The notes below the pieces were generated by a model. That model was given only the letters and a program-made list of their open reading frames with translations. It searched no databases and was not told where the DNA came from. Positions 10,876 through 22,036 of a stretch of 64,000 nucleotides of DNA are shown one piece after another. The stretch is from positions 32,056,138 through 32,120,137 of the forward strand of contig CM064732.1 of assembly GCA_032717465.1 (NCBI GenBank), written 5' to 3'. Each line of letters begins with the position of its first letter. Within the stretch, counting starts at the first letter, position 1. Origin of the DNA: Coenobita brevimanus (Eukaryota; Arthropoda; Malacostraca; Decapoda; Coenobitidae). Both the position numbers and the translations under genes were made by a program.

Positions 10876-11314
10876 AGGCTGCTTCCCCCAAAGGAAAGGG
10901 AGGTAGCCGAGACAGGACGACACACTCCCAATTTACACATCCACTCAAACACATTCATTTGCATCTTAGCCCCAAAGGAGAGAAGGGACAGATCCTCACC
11001 ACACCACACAGCACGAAGGTCAACTGCGCAGTGCAATCAATGACATCTGCAGGAGGGCCCGACAACAGAGCTGGTGAACCCCTGCTATGTCATAAAAGAT
11101 CCATCTCCTTACCTGCACCTGTCCTGATCAGTTGATCAGGCAAATGCTGGAGAATATCCCCTCAGGGCTACGTCATCAATTTTTCATTCATAAGAGCTAT
11201 GCATTCGTTTCTGTTATTCACGGCCGCTCTTCCTTGCTCAACAAACATCCCTCTCGCATCCAACGCTCTCTTCACACTGTCCATCCATCCTATTAGAGGT
11301 CTTCCTCTCAGCCT

Positions 11315-11316
<2 letters not shown>
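10872..11316 (-). mobile_element. Probable 3' end of a non-LTR retrotransposon
   Basis: Read on the minus strand from about 11316, the sequence encodes a phrase close to RGRPLIGWMDSVKRALDA followed by FVEQGRAAVNNR. This resembles the C-terminal tail after the reverse transcriptase in LINEs, where a GRP..W.D.V..L core precedes a Trp-Arg-rich end. The remaining ~300 bp to the TA run would be 3' UTR. It is bounded on both sides by TA microsatellites, is frameshifted and lacks any RT core. The clade is not assigned. Confidence 0.4.
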
Positions 11317-11357
<41 letters not shown>

Positions 11358-11358
11358 A
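11317..11358. repeat. (TA)n(TG)n microsatellite
   Basis: TA run followed by TG run. Confidence 0.9.
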
Positions 11359-11364
11359 TTTATA

Positions 11365-12645
11365 CACGAGGTGCTACCCAAAAGTTCCAGTAATTTGAAC
11401 AAAGGGAGCCAACCGTTTGCAGTTTTGCCTTTTGCCATTAGGAGTCAGCAGCACCCCTTGTGCGTCAGTGTGGCTCCCGCCGTGTCTGTGAGCGGACGTG
11501 TTGTTGAGCTATGCTTACTATTGTAATGTGGTGTGTAGGTGATTTGGCGGTTTTGCAATGGCAGACCTTATGGAACAAAGAACCTGCATCAAGTTCTGCT
11601 TCAAAGTCAACAAGATGGCTGCAGAAACTCACCAGTAGCTTCAGCAAACCTTTGGTGACAATGCCATGACCCAAAGCAGAACATTTTTCTCATACAAGCG
11701 GTTCGAGGAAGAACAAACGTCCGTCGATGACGAAGACCGTTCTGGACGACCGTCAATGGCAACAACACCAGAAAACTTCAGAAATGTTCATCAGGCTATC
11801 CTTGCAGATCGTACACGAACTATCCATGATGCTTGTAATATCGTTGGGCTATCACACGGGAGCATGCAACGCATTTTGTCGGACGTGTTGGGCATGAGAC
11901 GCATTGCTGCAAAATTTGTGCCAAGACTGCTGAGTGATGAGCAGAAGGCACACCTCACTGCATTATGCTGGGAGCTCAAGAATCAGATCAGAGATGACAC
12001 CACCTTCATCTCCAAAGTCATAATTGGTGATGATATCATGGCTTTATGTTTATGATCCGGAGACGAAGCAGCAGTCATCGCAATGGAAGTCTCCCAATTC
12101 ACCGAGGCCAAAAAGGGCGCATCAAATTCACAGCAATGTCAAGTCGATTTTGATCAGTTTCTCCAATATTGAGGGGATTATTCACAAGGAATTCGTCCCA
12201 CCCAGTCAGTCTGTCAGAGGAAAGTTTTACCGTCAAGTTTTGCAGCATCTGAGGGAGAATATCCGCCGCAAACGTCCAGAGCAGTGGAAGAACAAGGACT
12301 AGGTCCTGCATCATGACAATGCCCCCACCCACATATCGACTGTTATCCAGCAGTTCATGGCTTCCATTAACACGGTAGTCATTCGCCTGATCTTGCCCCC
12401 TGCGACTTTTTCCTGTTTCCAAAGCTGAAATTATGACTGAAAGGGCGTCGATTTGATTCGATTGAGATCCAGAAAGAATTGCAGGAGGTGCTCAAGACCT
12501 TCACGGCTGAAGCCTTTCAGGGATGCATGGACTCGTGGAAAAAACACTGGGACCACTGTGTACATGCCCAAGGGGACTACTTCAAAGGCGACAGTGAGAA
12601 CTAAGATGTAAAGTAACTTATTTTCCTACAATATTCAAATTACTT
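11365..12645 (+). mobile_element. Mariner-family DNA transposon, inactivated, 3' terminus lost
   Basis: The left end is TA followed by CACGAGGTGCTACCCAAAAG. At the right, 12634-12644 (TTCAAATTACT) is the mirror of the sequence just inside the left TIR. The outer part of the right TIR, which should follow, is missing. The element encodes a decayed mariner transposase. The position where the right TIR is cut coincides with the target duplication of LINE A1. Size and organisation (about 1.28 kb, one gene, TA target) fit mariner. Confidence 0.8.
11558..12604 (+). pseudogene. Mariner transposase pseudogene (DD34D family)
   Basis: A mariner transposase would cut and paste its element at TA sites. 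The start at 11558 (MADLMEQRT) was chosen because it is in frame with the helix-turn-helix part, which includes VGLSHGSMQRIL. Landmarks in order: a TAG stop near residue 27; RSGRPSM; IIGDD with the first catalytic Asp near 12027; a frameshift right after it; DPETKQQSSQW in the next frame; a TAG at 12301-12303 where Trp is expected; HHDNAPTH with the second Asp; another frameshift; then DLAPCDFF with the third Asp, and a stop. All three catalytic Asp codons are therefore still legible but spread over different frames, so no functional protein can be made. Family assignment is firm and subfamily is not assigned. Confidence 0.85.
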
Positions 12646-12649
12646 ATAT
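12641..12649. repeat. Target-site duplication, left copy (LINE A1)
   Basis: TACTTATAT, identical to 15076-15084. LINE homology starts immediately after it. Confidence 0.65.
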
Positions 12650-12676
12650 ACCCTCTTCAGGCACAAAATCATCCAT

Positions 12677-13216
12677 ATGCATACGTGGCGAATGATGAAA
12701 AGGGTGGATGGTGAACTGAGTGAACAGAAGGCTATGATTGATTATGTATGTGTGGATGACAGAAGAAGAAGGTGTGTAATGGATGCGAGAGTATATAGAG
12801 GTTGGAGGAGTGGACTCTGTGACCACCACTTTATGGTGGTCAGAATCAGTGTCCAAACGAAATGGAGAAATAGAAGGGAAGGACAGGAGGAAGTAGTTCA
12901 TACAAGGAGGGTGGAAAGGCTACAAGAGGATGGAAAAAGGGCAGAATATCAGAGGGAAATGGAGGAGCAATTGGGTAAATATGGCTTGCAGCAGATGGAG
13001 GACGTGGATTTTGTGTGCAAGATATTCACAGACGAAATCTGTGCAGCATGTGAGGTGGTGTGTGGGGTGAAGAGAAGACTAAAGGGGATGCAGGGAACAG
13101 CATGGTGGAATGAAGAGGTGAGAGAGGCTGTGGCACAAAAAAGAAAGCATATGATGAGTGGAGGAGAAACATGGGCATGGAAGATGTTGAGAGACAAAAG
13201 AGAGAGTTGTATGTAG
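12677..13216 (+). pseudogene. LINE A1 ORF2 fragment: end of APE endonuclease and linker
   Basis: About 180 codons. The first ~75 residues are the C-terminal part of an apurinic-type endonuclease: an IDYV segment, then an LCDHHFMVV segment where family members have SDH. A basic linker follows. In an intact element this domain nicks target DNA to prime reverse transcription. The frame (frame 2) is lost near 13216, and 13217-13374 carries stops in every frame before the RT frame opens. Copy A2 contains the missing N-terminal half of the endonuclease. Confidence 0.75.
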
Positions 13217-13374
13217 AGAGGAATTGAGAGGTGAAAAGATTAGTAAGAGAGAGTAAGAAAAGAGTGGATGAGGAATTTGGAAGGAATTTGAGTGTAGAGT
13301 GGAGGGAATGTAAGAGAATGTTCTGGAAAGAGGTAAAGAGAGTTAGACAGGGTGCCAAAGAAGTTAGTTAGGGA

Positions 13375-14145
13375 GTGAAAGATAAAAATGGTAGATTACT
13401 AGTTGGCAAGGGGGGAAAAAATGAGCAGATGGAGAGAACACTTAACGAATTGTTGAACACAAAGAATGAAAGTAATGCGATTATATGTGGCTGGGGAATG
13501 GCTGGGAGATGGAGGGATGTGAGAAGACAGGAAGAAATCAGTAGGATGGAATTTGTGGAAGTGATGAAGAAAGTCAATAAGGGGAAATCCCCAGGAATTG
13601 ATGGAGTGTGTGGTGAAATGCTCAAGCATGGGGGAGAGATAGTAGTAGAATGGATGTGGAAGATGTGCAGATTAGCCTGGGAGGAATGTAGAGTCTCGGA
13701 GGATTGGAAGTCAGGTATAATTATTTCCCTGTACGAAGGAAAAGGGGAAAAAGAAGTGTGTGGTAATCACAGGGGTATTTGTCTTCTTAGTGTAATAGGA
13801 AAAGAATATGTTAGGATACTTACTGACAGAGTTAGTAAAATAACAGACGAATTAGTTGGAGAAGAACAGGGTGGATTTAGAAAGGGAAGATGTTGTGCAC
13901 ATCAGATATTCATTCTTAGATCTTTAGTGGAAAAGTTTCTAGAGAAGGGAAAGAAGTTGTACGTGGTCTTCATGGATTTGAAGAAAACATATGACAGAGT
14001 GGATAGACAAGGATTGTGGAAAGTATTAAGAATAAATGGAGTAGATGGGAAGATGTTGAATGCCGTGAAGAGTATGTATGAGTGGGCTAAGGCTGCAGTG
14101 CGTGTGGATAGTGAACTGAGTGAGTTTTTCTATTTGAAGGTTTGA
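13375..14145 (+). pseudogene. LINE A1 reverse transcriptase, N-terminal half
   Basis: About 257 codons in frame 1. Visible RT landmarks are KGKSPGIDGVCGEMLK (start of the palm region), NHRGICLLSVIGKEY, EEQGGFRKGR and FMDLKKTYDRVDRQGL. The last holds the motif A aspartate. A TGA at 14143-14145 ends it where related copies read a sense codon just before an RQGC-type motif. The protein would copy its own RNA at the nicked target. The frame is shared with the next segment, so one point mutation separates them. Confidence 0.8.
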
Positions 14146-14982
14146 TTGCAACAGGGATATCATGCCTCCATGATTGTTCAATCTGTATATGGATGGGGTT
14201 ATAAAAGAGATACAAGGTGGGGCAGTGGATGTTGGCGCGGCCCTAGTGTTTGGAAACTCGCTGTATTGTTGTTTGCAGATGATACTGTGTTGTTAAGTGA
14301 AGGCGAAGGAGAGTTGCAAGGCTTGGTGAATAAGTTTGGGAGAGTATGTAAGATACGGAATCTAAAGGTGAATGTAGGGAAGAGTCAAGTTATGGTCTTT
14401 GAGAGAGGTGAAGTCAGTGAAAGTACAGTGATGTTGGATGAGTTGGAAACGGAAAATGTGAGTATGTTTAAATACTTGGGTAGTGTGATGAGTAAGGATG
14501 GACGTTTAGAGGGTGAAGTGTTTGAAAGGGTACAACAAGGAAGAAGGGTTGCTGATTCCTTGAAAGCAGTGATAAGAAACAGAGAAATGAGCATGGAAGT
14601 GAAAAAGTTACTACATGACAGTATTGTGATACCATCTCTAACTTATAGATATGAAGCTTGGACTTTGTTGGAGGGACACAAGTCAAGAGTGAGAGCTGTG
14701 GTTATGAGTTATTTGAGAGTCACATGGAGAAACAGATTGACAAATGAGGATGTGAAGGATCATTGTCGTATGGATGTGGACGTGATAGGAAGCGTTAGGA
14801 AAAACACATTGAGGTGGTTTGGCCATGTGGAGAGGATGGAGAGTGAGAGACTGACGAGGAGAGTGTATGTAAGTGAGGTGGAGGGGGGGGAGAGGGAGGA
14901 GGAGGCCAAGGATGAGATGGAGGGATGGAGTGGAGAGATATATGAGAGATGGGGGTGGTGTGGGCTGGGAGCAGGGCGGTGA
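14146..14982 (+). pseudogene. LINE A1 reverse transcriptase, C-terminal half and tail
   Basis: Continues in frame 1 after the stop. It contains LLFADDTVLLS (catalytic FADD motif, 14272-14283), then RNLKVNVGKSQVMVF, FKYLGSVMSKDG and a tail with LRWFGHVERMESERLTRRVY, which is typical of the post-RT region of APE-type LINEs. Around 14150-14270 the frame looks locally shifted, since a YMDGV-like phrase is in another frame. The end differs from copy A4, which reads ~25 residues further, because of frameshifts near 14900-14980. Confidence 0.8.
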
Positions 14983-15075
14983 AATAGCGGGGGATAGGGC
15001 GACATGGAGGCGACTTGTTTGTGGCTATTCCTTACGGAATTGAGGCATCTGGCAGTAGATAGTCGTAGTAGTAGA

Positions 15076-15160
15076 TACTTATATGCAGTAGAGAGAGAGA
15101 GAGATGATGATGATGGATGGATAGATAGATAGATAGATATAGATATAGATATATCATGCT
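15076..15160. repeat. Right target-site duplication, then (GA)/(GAT)/(GATA) microsatellite
   Basis: TACTTATAT at 15076-15084 followed by short GA, GAT, GATG and GATA runs. Confidence 0.7.
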
Positions 15161-15566
15161 GTTAATTCTTTTAACTGTTACACCTTCACGCTTCCAGCGA
15201 AGTTATGAATATTGCAGAAAAGCTTTAAGGTATGCCGAGAATGGAATTATTTTTATTTCAGAATGATCATAAGATATGATCAGCTTTAACACTCTTGATC
15301 CGATTTGAACATAATTCAGTGAATGGTTTTAGGATCAGGTAATGATGAAACCATTCGATGTTAGACCAGTTGGTCAAAGCTCAATGACAGGGTAGAGTCA
15401 GCTCCACTCTACAGCCTTAATTAATCCTCTCCGCATGGTCAGTGCTCACGTGTCAAGGCCGCACACGTCGCTCATCAATTTCGAAGCATGGTGGCGAATC
15501 ACACTATTAACATGTTATCAGAAACAGGAAAGATGCTTTTCTTAATCACGACTATACGATTACCTT

Positions 15567-15570
<4 letters not shown>
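15161..15570. other. Unannotated spacer
   Basis: No motif or repeat terminus recognised. Confidence 0.4.
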
Positions 15571-15638
<68 letters not shown>

Positions 15639-15688
15639 TATTATTATTAATATTAATTATTATTATTATTATTATTATTATTAATATT
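15571..15688. repeat. (TA)n followed by (ATT)n microsatellite
   Basis: TA run to about 15630, then ATT repeats with imperfections. Confidence 0.95.
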
Positions 15689-16010
15689 ACCATTCTCGAA
15701 AAATCACAGGTGCCCATTGGTTGTGTGGATTGGTTTTTATATCAATTGTATGCCCTGATGTTGTACTCCATTTGTGCTTCTTGCTGTAATTTTTTTTTTA
15801 GTCTTTTCTTTTTACCTTTTCCATCTGAGGACGGTATTATTACATTATTCTTAACACCGCCAAGCCATTTACTTCACTTCAGGATGATTTCAGACTTGAG
15901 ACAGCGTGAGTGAAACTGAAGTAAGTCATTCAACTGAAGAAGGTTTATTTTTCATCTGCTTAATTAGCCAGATTTCGTTGAAGTGTATGGGATTTTACTT
16001 CCTTTTCCTG

Positions 16011-16013
<3 letters not shown>
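15689..16013. other. Unannotated spacer
   Basis: Nothing recognised between the two TA arrays. Confidence 0.4.

Positions 16014-16066
<53 letters not shown>
16014..16066. repeat. (TA)n microsatellite
   Basis: Pure TA run. Confidence 0.95.
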
Positions 16067-16070
<4 letters not shown>

Positions 16071-16474
16071 TCTGCCATTTCACCTTTATCTTTGTTTTTA
16101 ACGCTCCGGCTCCTATCACTCACATCCATCTAATTAACTTCGTGTGATGTTAACTCGCTAGGGAGACAGTCTTCAGGTGATAACTTTAGAATCATTTTTA
16201 TTTTTTCATGCCATTGTCAGACGTCTTTATTCATTCTCTCTACCCTCTCATGATCGTGACTACTAGCTTATTTCAGCCAAACCCGGATGATTTTACTCAG
16301 ATGAGGCTGAGTCAAAGGGATCTGAAGGAGTTTTATACCTAGTAACAATGCTTTCCTGACTGTGCTTAAGTTTCCAAACCAGCCAATACTTTAGTTTTCG
16401 CATCTCAGTTTTTCGCTTATTTAATCCTTTCCCAAAGGCTTTTCTCGACTTACATTATTTCAGTTGTTGCTCCC

Positions 16475-16479
<5 letters not shown>
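16067..16479. other. Unannotated spacer
   Basis: Nothing recognised. Confidence 0.4.
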
Positions 16480-16557
<78 letters not shown>

Positions 16558-16571
16558 CACACACACACACA
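16480..16571. repeat. (CT)n(CA)n compound microsatellite
   Basis: A CT run of about 29 bp passes into a CA run of about 63 bp. Confidence 0.95.
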
Positions 16572-16739
16572 TACACAGTAAAATCTCTCAATAACGAAGC
16601 TGTCCTTTTTTTTTCTTTTTTTTCTTTTTTTCCATATCGCTAATACCTAATTACAAGTTCAGTCAGCTAGCTAACATTTCACCTCACTGAGGAGAATTAA
16701 AGAACTGTTATTCACTCCATCCCTCACCTCTATCCATCC

Positions 16740-17560
16740 CACAACAGTTATGCTTACCGAAGTCCGTCCTCCCCTCTTTTTCCTTCCCCCACATTTTTAT
16801 GTTCCCTTTTTCGCTCCTTCCCCCTTATTCCTTCCCTCTCTATCAGTCCTTCAATTTTCCCCTTCATTTAGTATCAAAATCTCTTCTCGTCCTCCTCCCT
16901 ATTATCCCCCTCCAGACACACATTTCCTAGGCGTTTGATATCCCCTTAGTTTTCTTCTCATTCTCTCTTTACGTTTACAGTATTTCAAACTTTCACCTCT
17001 TTCTCCCACGTCCCATAACGTCTCTGCCTCCATCCTTTTGCCTCCATGTCTAACCTTGCCCGTTCTCCCTCTCCCTTTGCCTCCTTCAACCTTCCTGTCC
17101 ACCATGTTTCGAATTCTTCTGTTTTCCCCTTGCCTCATTTTACTTTTCATCTCTTTCCCCTTGAATTTCTTCCCTTTCCCCCACCCCACTCTCTATTCCC
17201 CATTCCCTCATCTCAGCATTCAAACCTACATTCTCTCCCCCACGTACCGTTTCTTCTCCCTCGTTTCTTTTTTCCCCATGCCTCCATACTTACGTCTTCT
17301 TCTCTCTTTACCCTGTCCCAGTATATATGCCTCCCCTCCTTCCCTATCGAACCCATCCTCCCTTTTGTTTTCTCCTATCTCCCCCCCCCCTTTCTCTTTA
17401 CAGAGTCCATCCTCTCCCTTTACAGTATATTTCCTTTATCTTCATCTTAACATCTATCCCCATCACAGTCCTCTGGTCCCTCCCTTTGTCCATTTCCTCC
17501 CCTCCCATCCCCCCTCAACCTGTCTATTTTTTGTGTGTGTTGTCCCAGCGATGCAATTCA
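16740..17560. repeat. Homopyrimidine-biased tract
   Basis: The plus strand is almost all C and T (CCCT, TTCC and CTCC phrases) for about 800 bp. Overlapping Pro/Ser/Leu/Phe-rich frames in two phases are compositional. It is the strand-opposite equivalent of the purine tracts at 2.7, 48 and 60 kb. Confidence 0.8.
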
Positions 17561-17608
17561 TTCCATGAGCTTTTATTATTTCCATTATTAGTTTTGCCGT
17601 TGTTTTTC

Positions 17609-18369
17609 TTAACCCGTCATGTCCTAAGCCATTTCGCACCTCCGACACCCTCCAATCCCGAGGTATTTTCGAAAAATATCTTTTTGGCTAAAACTTCCGC
17701 TTTTGGTGAGAAACATCGAAATTTCATTGAGAAATCGCTCACCTGAGATTTAAAATACTCGATCCAGGTAGGAGTACCTCCTTACTTGACCAGGTTTTCT
17801 AACAGGCTGGCACCAAAGAAAATGAGTTCTATGGGAGGGTAACTATTTCACACCACTCAGAAACGGTATTTATTTATTTACTTGGTACGAATTTATATGT
17901 AGTACGAGAGTATATTGGTTTTCAAACAGTAATATAGGCATTATAAGCATTGTTTCACTCACTAACTCATCACCATACCTGACCTTCTTTTGCCACATTA
18001 TCTGATCATCATTTCTGACTGTTTCTTCCTCTAATGCCATGTAAACTTTGTCCTCCACATTGTCATCGATTGGGGAATCACTCTGGCCCTGAATGTCTTT
18101 ATTGGCCAGGTCACTGGTAACAGGTGAATTGCCGAGACAATGGCGTGCTGGGGGGGGAGGTTATGCAGTTTAAGGCATTGTCCCTGTTGGCATCTTGTAG
18201 AGGAATAGAGGAAGGTGTCCCGTGTATACATACGAAAAATCACGTGTGAAAATTAAGAATTGTGCAAATTATGAACCTTGCAATTGCGCGACGTACCAGT
18301 ACGTCGACGGGACTGGCAAATGCAAAATCTTGCAACGTACCCATATGTCGACAGGATGCCTCGGGTTAA
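17609..18369 (-). mobile_element. piggyBac-type MITE, copy 1
   Basis: Flanked by TTAA at 17609-17612 and 18366-18369, with ends TTAACCCGTC and CTCGGGTTAA. The interior shares long blocks with copies at 39089, 44415 and 61335, including a 'gtacgaatttatatgtagta' phrase and 'cattgtcatcgattgggg'. The minus strand retains a decayed N-terminal coding block (17870-18058, MEDKVYMALEEETVRNDD), so the family derives from a piggyBac-like element with the coding part on the minus strand. It is non-autonomous. Confidence 0.8.
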
Positions 18370-19085
18370 TTGACTGGAAGTAGGTCAGCCACTGCGTAGG
18401 GTCATAGGGAACACGCAAAAAATTTGTGAATATTCGACTGACACGATTATGAGAAAAAAAATAAGGGCGAAAAATGGTGAAAATGCAAATTAATATGGAA
18501 ATTCGTGACAGGGGTGAGATGGGGATAATGGTTGGAGATGGGATGTGTGGGTAATCAAGAGATGGCACTTAGCCCTGACATTACCAGAGACATATCCTAA
18601 GTTGAAAGTAATCGTCAGGCAGTAGAAAATTTACAATATATATTAGTGTCATAGTAATAGGATAAACGAAAACATTTTCAATGAAAGAAGAATGAATCAA
18701 AAGCTGAAGATCTACCTTAAAATCAAACCTGAAATTCTGCAAAGGAAGATCTGATAATTTTCTGATACCTGGGAACTTTGTGTCAAGTAGACTGTAGGAC
18801 ATAGGTAGGGGAAAACAGCCCAAAGAAAACTGCTTCAGAACCAGTTGTGGGACGACAAATTTTATTATGAGTAGATAACGGGAATAAAAGAGGTGAGAAA
18901 GCGTACCTGTCCCCCCCCCACACTAAAAATGGAAGCAGTTATGCAGAGTGCAGAGTAGTAGTAGTTGCAAGACATAGTAAAGCGAGGGTGATGCCATGTT
19001 GTGGCTAAGTAAGGAAGATTAAGCAAAGTTGTGGACAGAAAGCGTGCACGTGAAGCCAGAAAGCACCCAGAGAGGGCATACCATC
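18370..19085. other. Unannotated spacer
   Basis: Short frames only. No motif recognised. Confidence 0.4.
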
Positions 19086-19099
19086 GCTAATGCCATTGT

Positions 19100-19580
19100 C
19101 ATTAAAAGGGATCCAAATCCGAATCCGTGGAGATATTGTGTGGAATACGAAGGATACGGATCTGCCCTCAGATTTAATCAATTGTTCCTTGACTCACAGC
19201 CCACACTTCCACAAATTATATTGGAATTCATTGAGAAATTTTGGAGATAATGTGCGGGATACATAGGATCTGGATCCTGATCCGGATCCGTCCCCAAATG
19301 CAATCAATTATTTTCTGGCCCATGGCCCACCCTTCCACAAAATTTAATTGAAATTTATTGAAAACATTTGAAAATATTGTGCTGGATACATAAGATCCGG
19401 ATCCACCTCAAAATTTAATTAGTTCTTTCTTGGCCTGTGGCCCACTCTTCCACAAAATTTCATTGAAATTCACTGAGAACTTTTGAAGCTATCGTGTGGA
19501 TAATCAATCAAACAAACAGATAAACATAGGCGAATATTATAACGTTCTCCAACTTCGTTGGCGGCGGTAATCAAAAGCTT
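19100..19580 (+). repeat. Family K repeat, tandem array of 114-127 bp units
   Basis: Units begin at about 19129, 19243, 19370 and 19485 with the phrase 'gagataatgtgcgggatac'. They contain 'ggatccggatcc'-type palindromes and 'cttccacaaaatt'. The last unit ends in AAACAAACAGATAAAC and a GGCGGCGGTAAT phrase. The single unit at 2440-2690 is a relative. Confidence 0.65.
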
Positions 19581-20279
19581 TTGACTCCAGGCACACACAT
19601 AAACGTTACACTTCACATGAAGGCCAAAAAGACCACTCTGGAGAGACAGCATCTGTGCAGTGGTAAAAGAGGCACAGAACCCAGTGTCTGAGTTTCTGAT
19701 ATTACGTGAGGGATAACAGGTTATTTTATCTCCAAGCAAAATCACAAGAAAAAATGGTATCTCTTAGTCTGAAATATCTTTCATTAACTTAAAAAAGGTA
19801 AAAAAAAATAATGTTTATACATCTCATTTCAGATGGATGTTAATGGGGACTACTAAACTTAATTTTAAAAGTGCTGCTGAATAAAAATATTTAGATGTCT
19901 CTTACTCTCTTCTGTCCAAAAATATAAAATAATAAAGAAATACAATAAAAGGGACCATTGCAATGAAATGGTTGACGAAGATCTGTGAATTAAGCTCTGT
20001 CAAGCGGTAACAACAACGATATTCATTGACACCGTAGTCCTGCAGGGGGTTAATGAAGTATTTCTAAACACTTCAGTCCAACGAGTTCCTCATCTTGAAT
20101 AAAATTATTCGGAGGCAGCATGGAGAACGTACGACTGAACGCCAGCAAAAATTGACATTTCAGTTCACTCTAGTGACTTTGATCCTCATCACTAAACTTG
20201 GCCTTGATGTGATCAATAGCTACTAACCTAAAAGAAAAAAATAATCATAATTAGGCCTCCCAGAGTTACAGTCTCAACC

Positions 20280-20281
<2 letters not shown>
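19581..20281. other. Unannotated spacer
   Basis: No gene or repeat end recognised. Confidence 0.4.

Positions 20282-20314
<33 letters not shown>
20282..20314. repeat. (CA)n microsatellite
   Basis: CA run of about 33 bp. Confidence 0.95.
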
Positions 20315-20315
<1 letters not shown>

Positions 20316-20316
20316 A

Positions 20317-20442
20317 GGTTCCTGACTATCTCCCTTTGCCGAACTTTTCAGTGTTTCTGTTACACAGAGAGTAGGCCAGCATGCTCTCCAGTACAAGTTT
20401 CTCTAAATGTCAGCATCAGTCTACATGCACAGTACACTACCT
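20317..20442 (+). repeat. Repeat shared with the 5' flank of the jockey-like LINE
   Basis: Matches 42564-42713 through 'gtaggccagcatgctctcca' and 'ctacatgcaca'. At 42.6 kb the block runs directly into a LINE start codon, so this may be a detached copy of that LINE's 5' UTR. It abuts the truncated end of LINE A2 at about 20443. Confidence 0.6.
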
Positions 20443-21949
20443 TTTCAAAATTAATAACACAGTATCATCTGCAAACAACAGTACAGGGAGTTTCCAAACA
20501 CTACTCTCTCTCACTATGGCCACTCCAACATCCACTGCCCAACAATGTATCTCCTATATAACCCCACCCATATACAGATGGAACAACTATGGAGACATGA
20601 CACATCCCTGTCTCAGTCCCAACCTTCAAATCGAAAATTCACTCAGCTCACTATCCACACACACACTGCAGCCTTAGCACCCTCATACATACTCTTCACG
20701 GCATTCAACATCTTCCTATTTACTCCATATATCCTTAATACTTTTCACAATTCTTGCCTATCCACCCTGTCGCATGCTTTCTCCAAATCCATGAAGGCTT
20801 CATGCAACTTCTTTCCCTTCTCTGGAATCTTTTCCACTAAAGATCTAAGAATGAATATCTGATCTACACAACCTCTTCCCTTCTTAAAACCTCCCTGTTC
20901 ATCTCCAGCTAATTCCTCTGTTCTTTCCCTAACTCTATCAATAAGCATCCTACAATATACTTTTCCTATTATCCTAGGAAGACAAATGCCCCTGTGATTA
21001 CCACATACTTCTTTTTCCCTTTTTCCCCTGTATAGGGGAATAATTATACCTGGTTTCCAATCCTCTGGGACTCTACCTTTCTCCCAGGCCAATCTGCACA
21101 TCTTCCACATCCATTCTACTACTATCTCTGCCCATGCTTCAGCATTTCACCACACACCCCATCAATTCCAGGGGCTTTCCCCATTTTAACTTTCTTCATT
21201 AATTCCACAACTCCCATTCTGATGATTTCTTCCTCTCTTCTCACATTCCTCCATATCCCAGCCATTCCCCAGCCACTTTCACTCGCATTACTTTCATTCT
21301 CAATGTTCAACTATTCCTTAAAATGTTCTCTTCATCTGCTTACTATTTCTACCTTCTCCACCAGAAATCTACCATCCTGTCCAACTCTCTTTACCTCTTT
21401 CCAGAACATTTTCTTACATTCCCTCCATTTCATACTCAAATTCCTTCCAAATTACTCATCCACTCTCCTCTTACTCTCTCTTACTAATCTTTTCACATGT
21501 CTCCTCCTCTCTACACATAACTCTTCTGTCTGTCAACTTGTCAACTTCGTCCATTCCCCTGTTTCTCATCCACTCACACTATGCTTTTTTCTTCTGTACT
21601 ACAGCCTCTCTCACCTTTTCATTCCACCATGCTGTTCTCTGCATCCCCTTTCGTCTTCTCTTCAACCCACACACCAAATCACATGCTGCACAGATTTCTT
21701 CTGTGAATATCTTGCACACACATTCCACGTTCCCCATCTGCGTCAATTCATATTTACCCAATCTCTCCTCCACTTACCTATTATATTCTCCCTTTTTTCC
21801 ATCTCTTGTAACCTTTCCACTCTCCTTGAATGAACTACTTCCTTCTGTCCTTCCCTTCTATTTCTCCATTTCATTTGGACCTTTATTCTGACCACCACCA
21901 AGTGGTGGTCAGAAAGTCTACTCCCCCAACGTCTGTATACTTGCAACAT
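20443..21949 (-). pseudogene. LINE A2 endonuclease end and reverse transcriptase
   Basis: The pieces are: 21949-21743 with SDHHLVVVRIKV (endonuclease end); 21773-21579 with the linker; 21310-21122 with GKAPGIDGVCGEMLK; and 21110-20745 with NHRGICLPRIIGKVY, GDEQGGFKKGRG and FMDLEKACDRVDRQ. The remaining sequence to 20443 holds a mutated RQG motif and FADD. Each piece is in a different frame or separated by stops. The order is identical to LINE A1. Confidence 0.8.
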
Positions 21950-22036
21950 CCATTACACACCTTCTCATTCTGTTATCCACCCATAATCAATCATTGCCTT
22001 CCATTCATTCAGTTCACCACCCACCCTTCCCATCAT

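Larger units (their letters stand above)
12650..15075 (+). mobile_element. LINE family A, copy A1, 5'-truncated
   Basis: A non-LTR retrotransposon that begins inside the endonuclease domain (first shared base with copy A2 at about 12651, 'ctcttcaggcacaaaat') and runs through the reverse transcriptase to a 3' end of the form 'gaggcatctggcagtagata'. A perfect 9-bp direct repeat (12641-12649 and 15076-15084) flanks it. 5' truncation plus a TSD is the expected outcome of target-primed reverse transcription. The reading frame is broken at several places. Confidence 0.85.

Noticed and set aside
17038..17746. Three overlapping Pro/Ser/Phe frames
   Set aside because: Compositional result of the homopyrimidine tract; several phases open at once.
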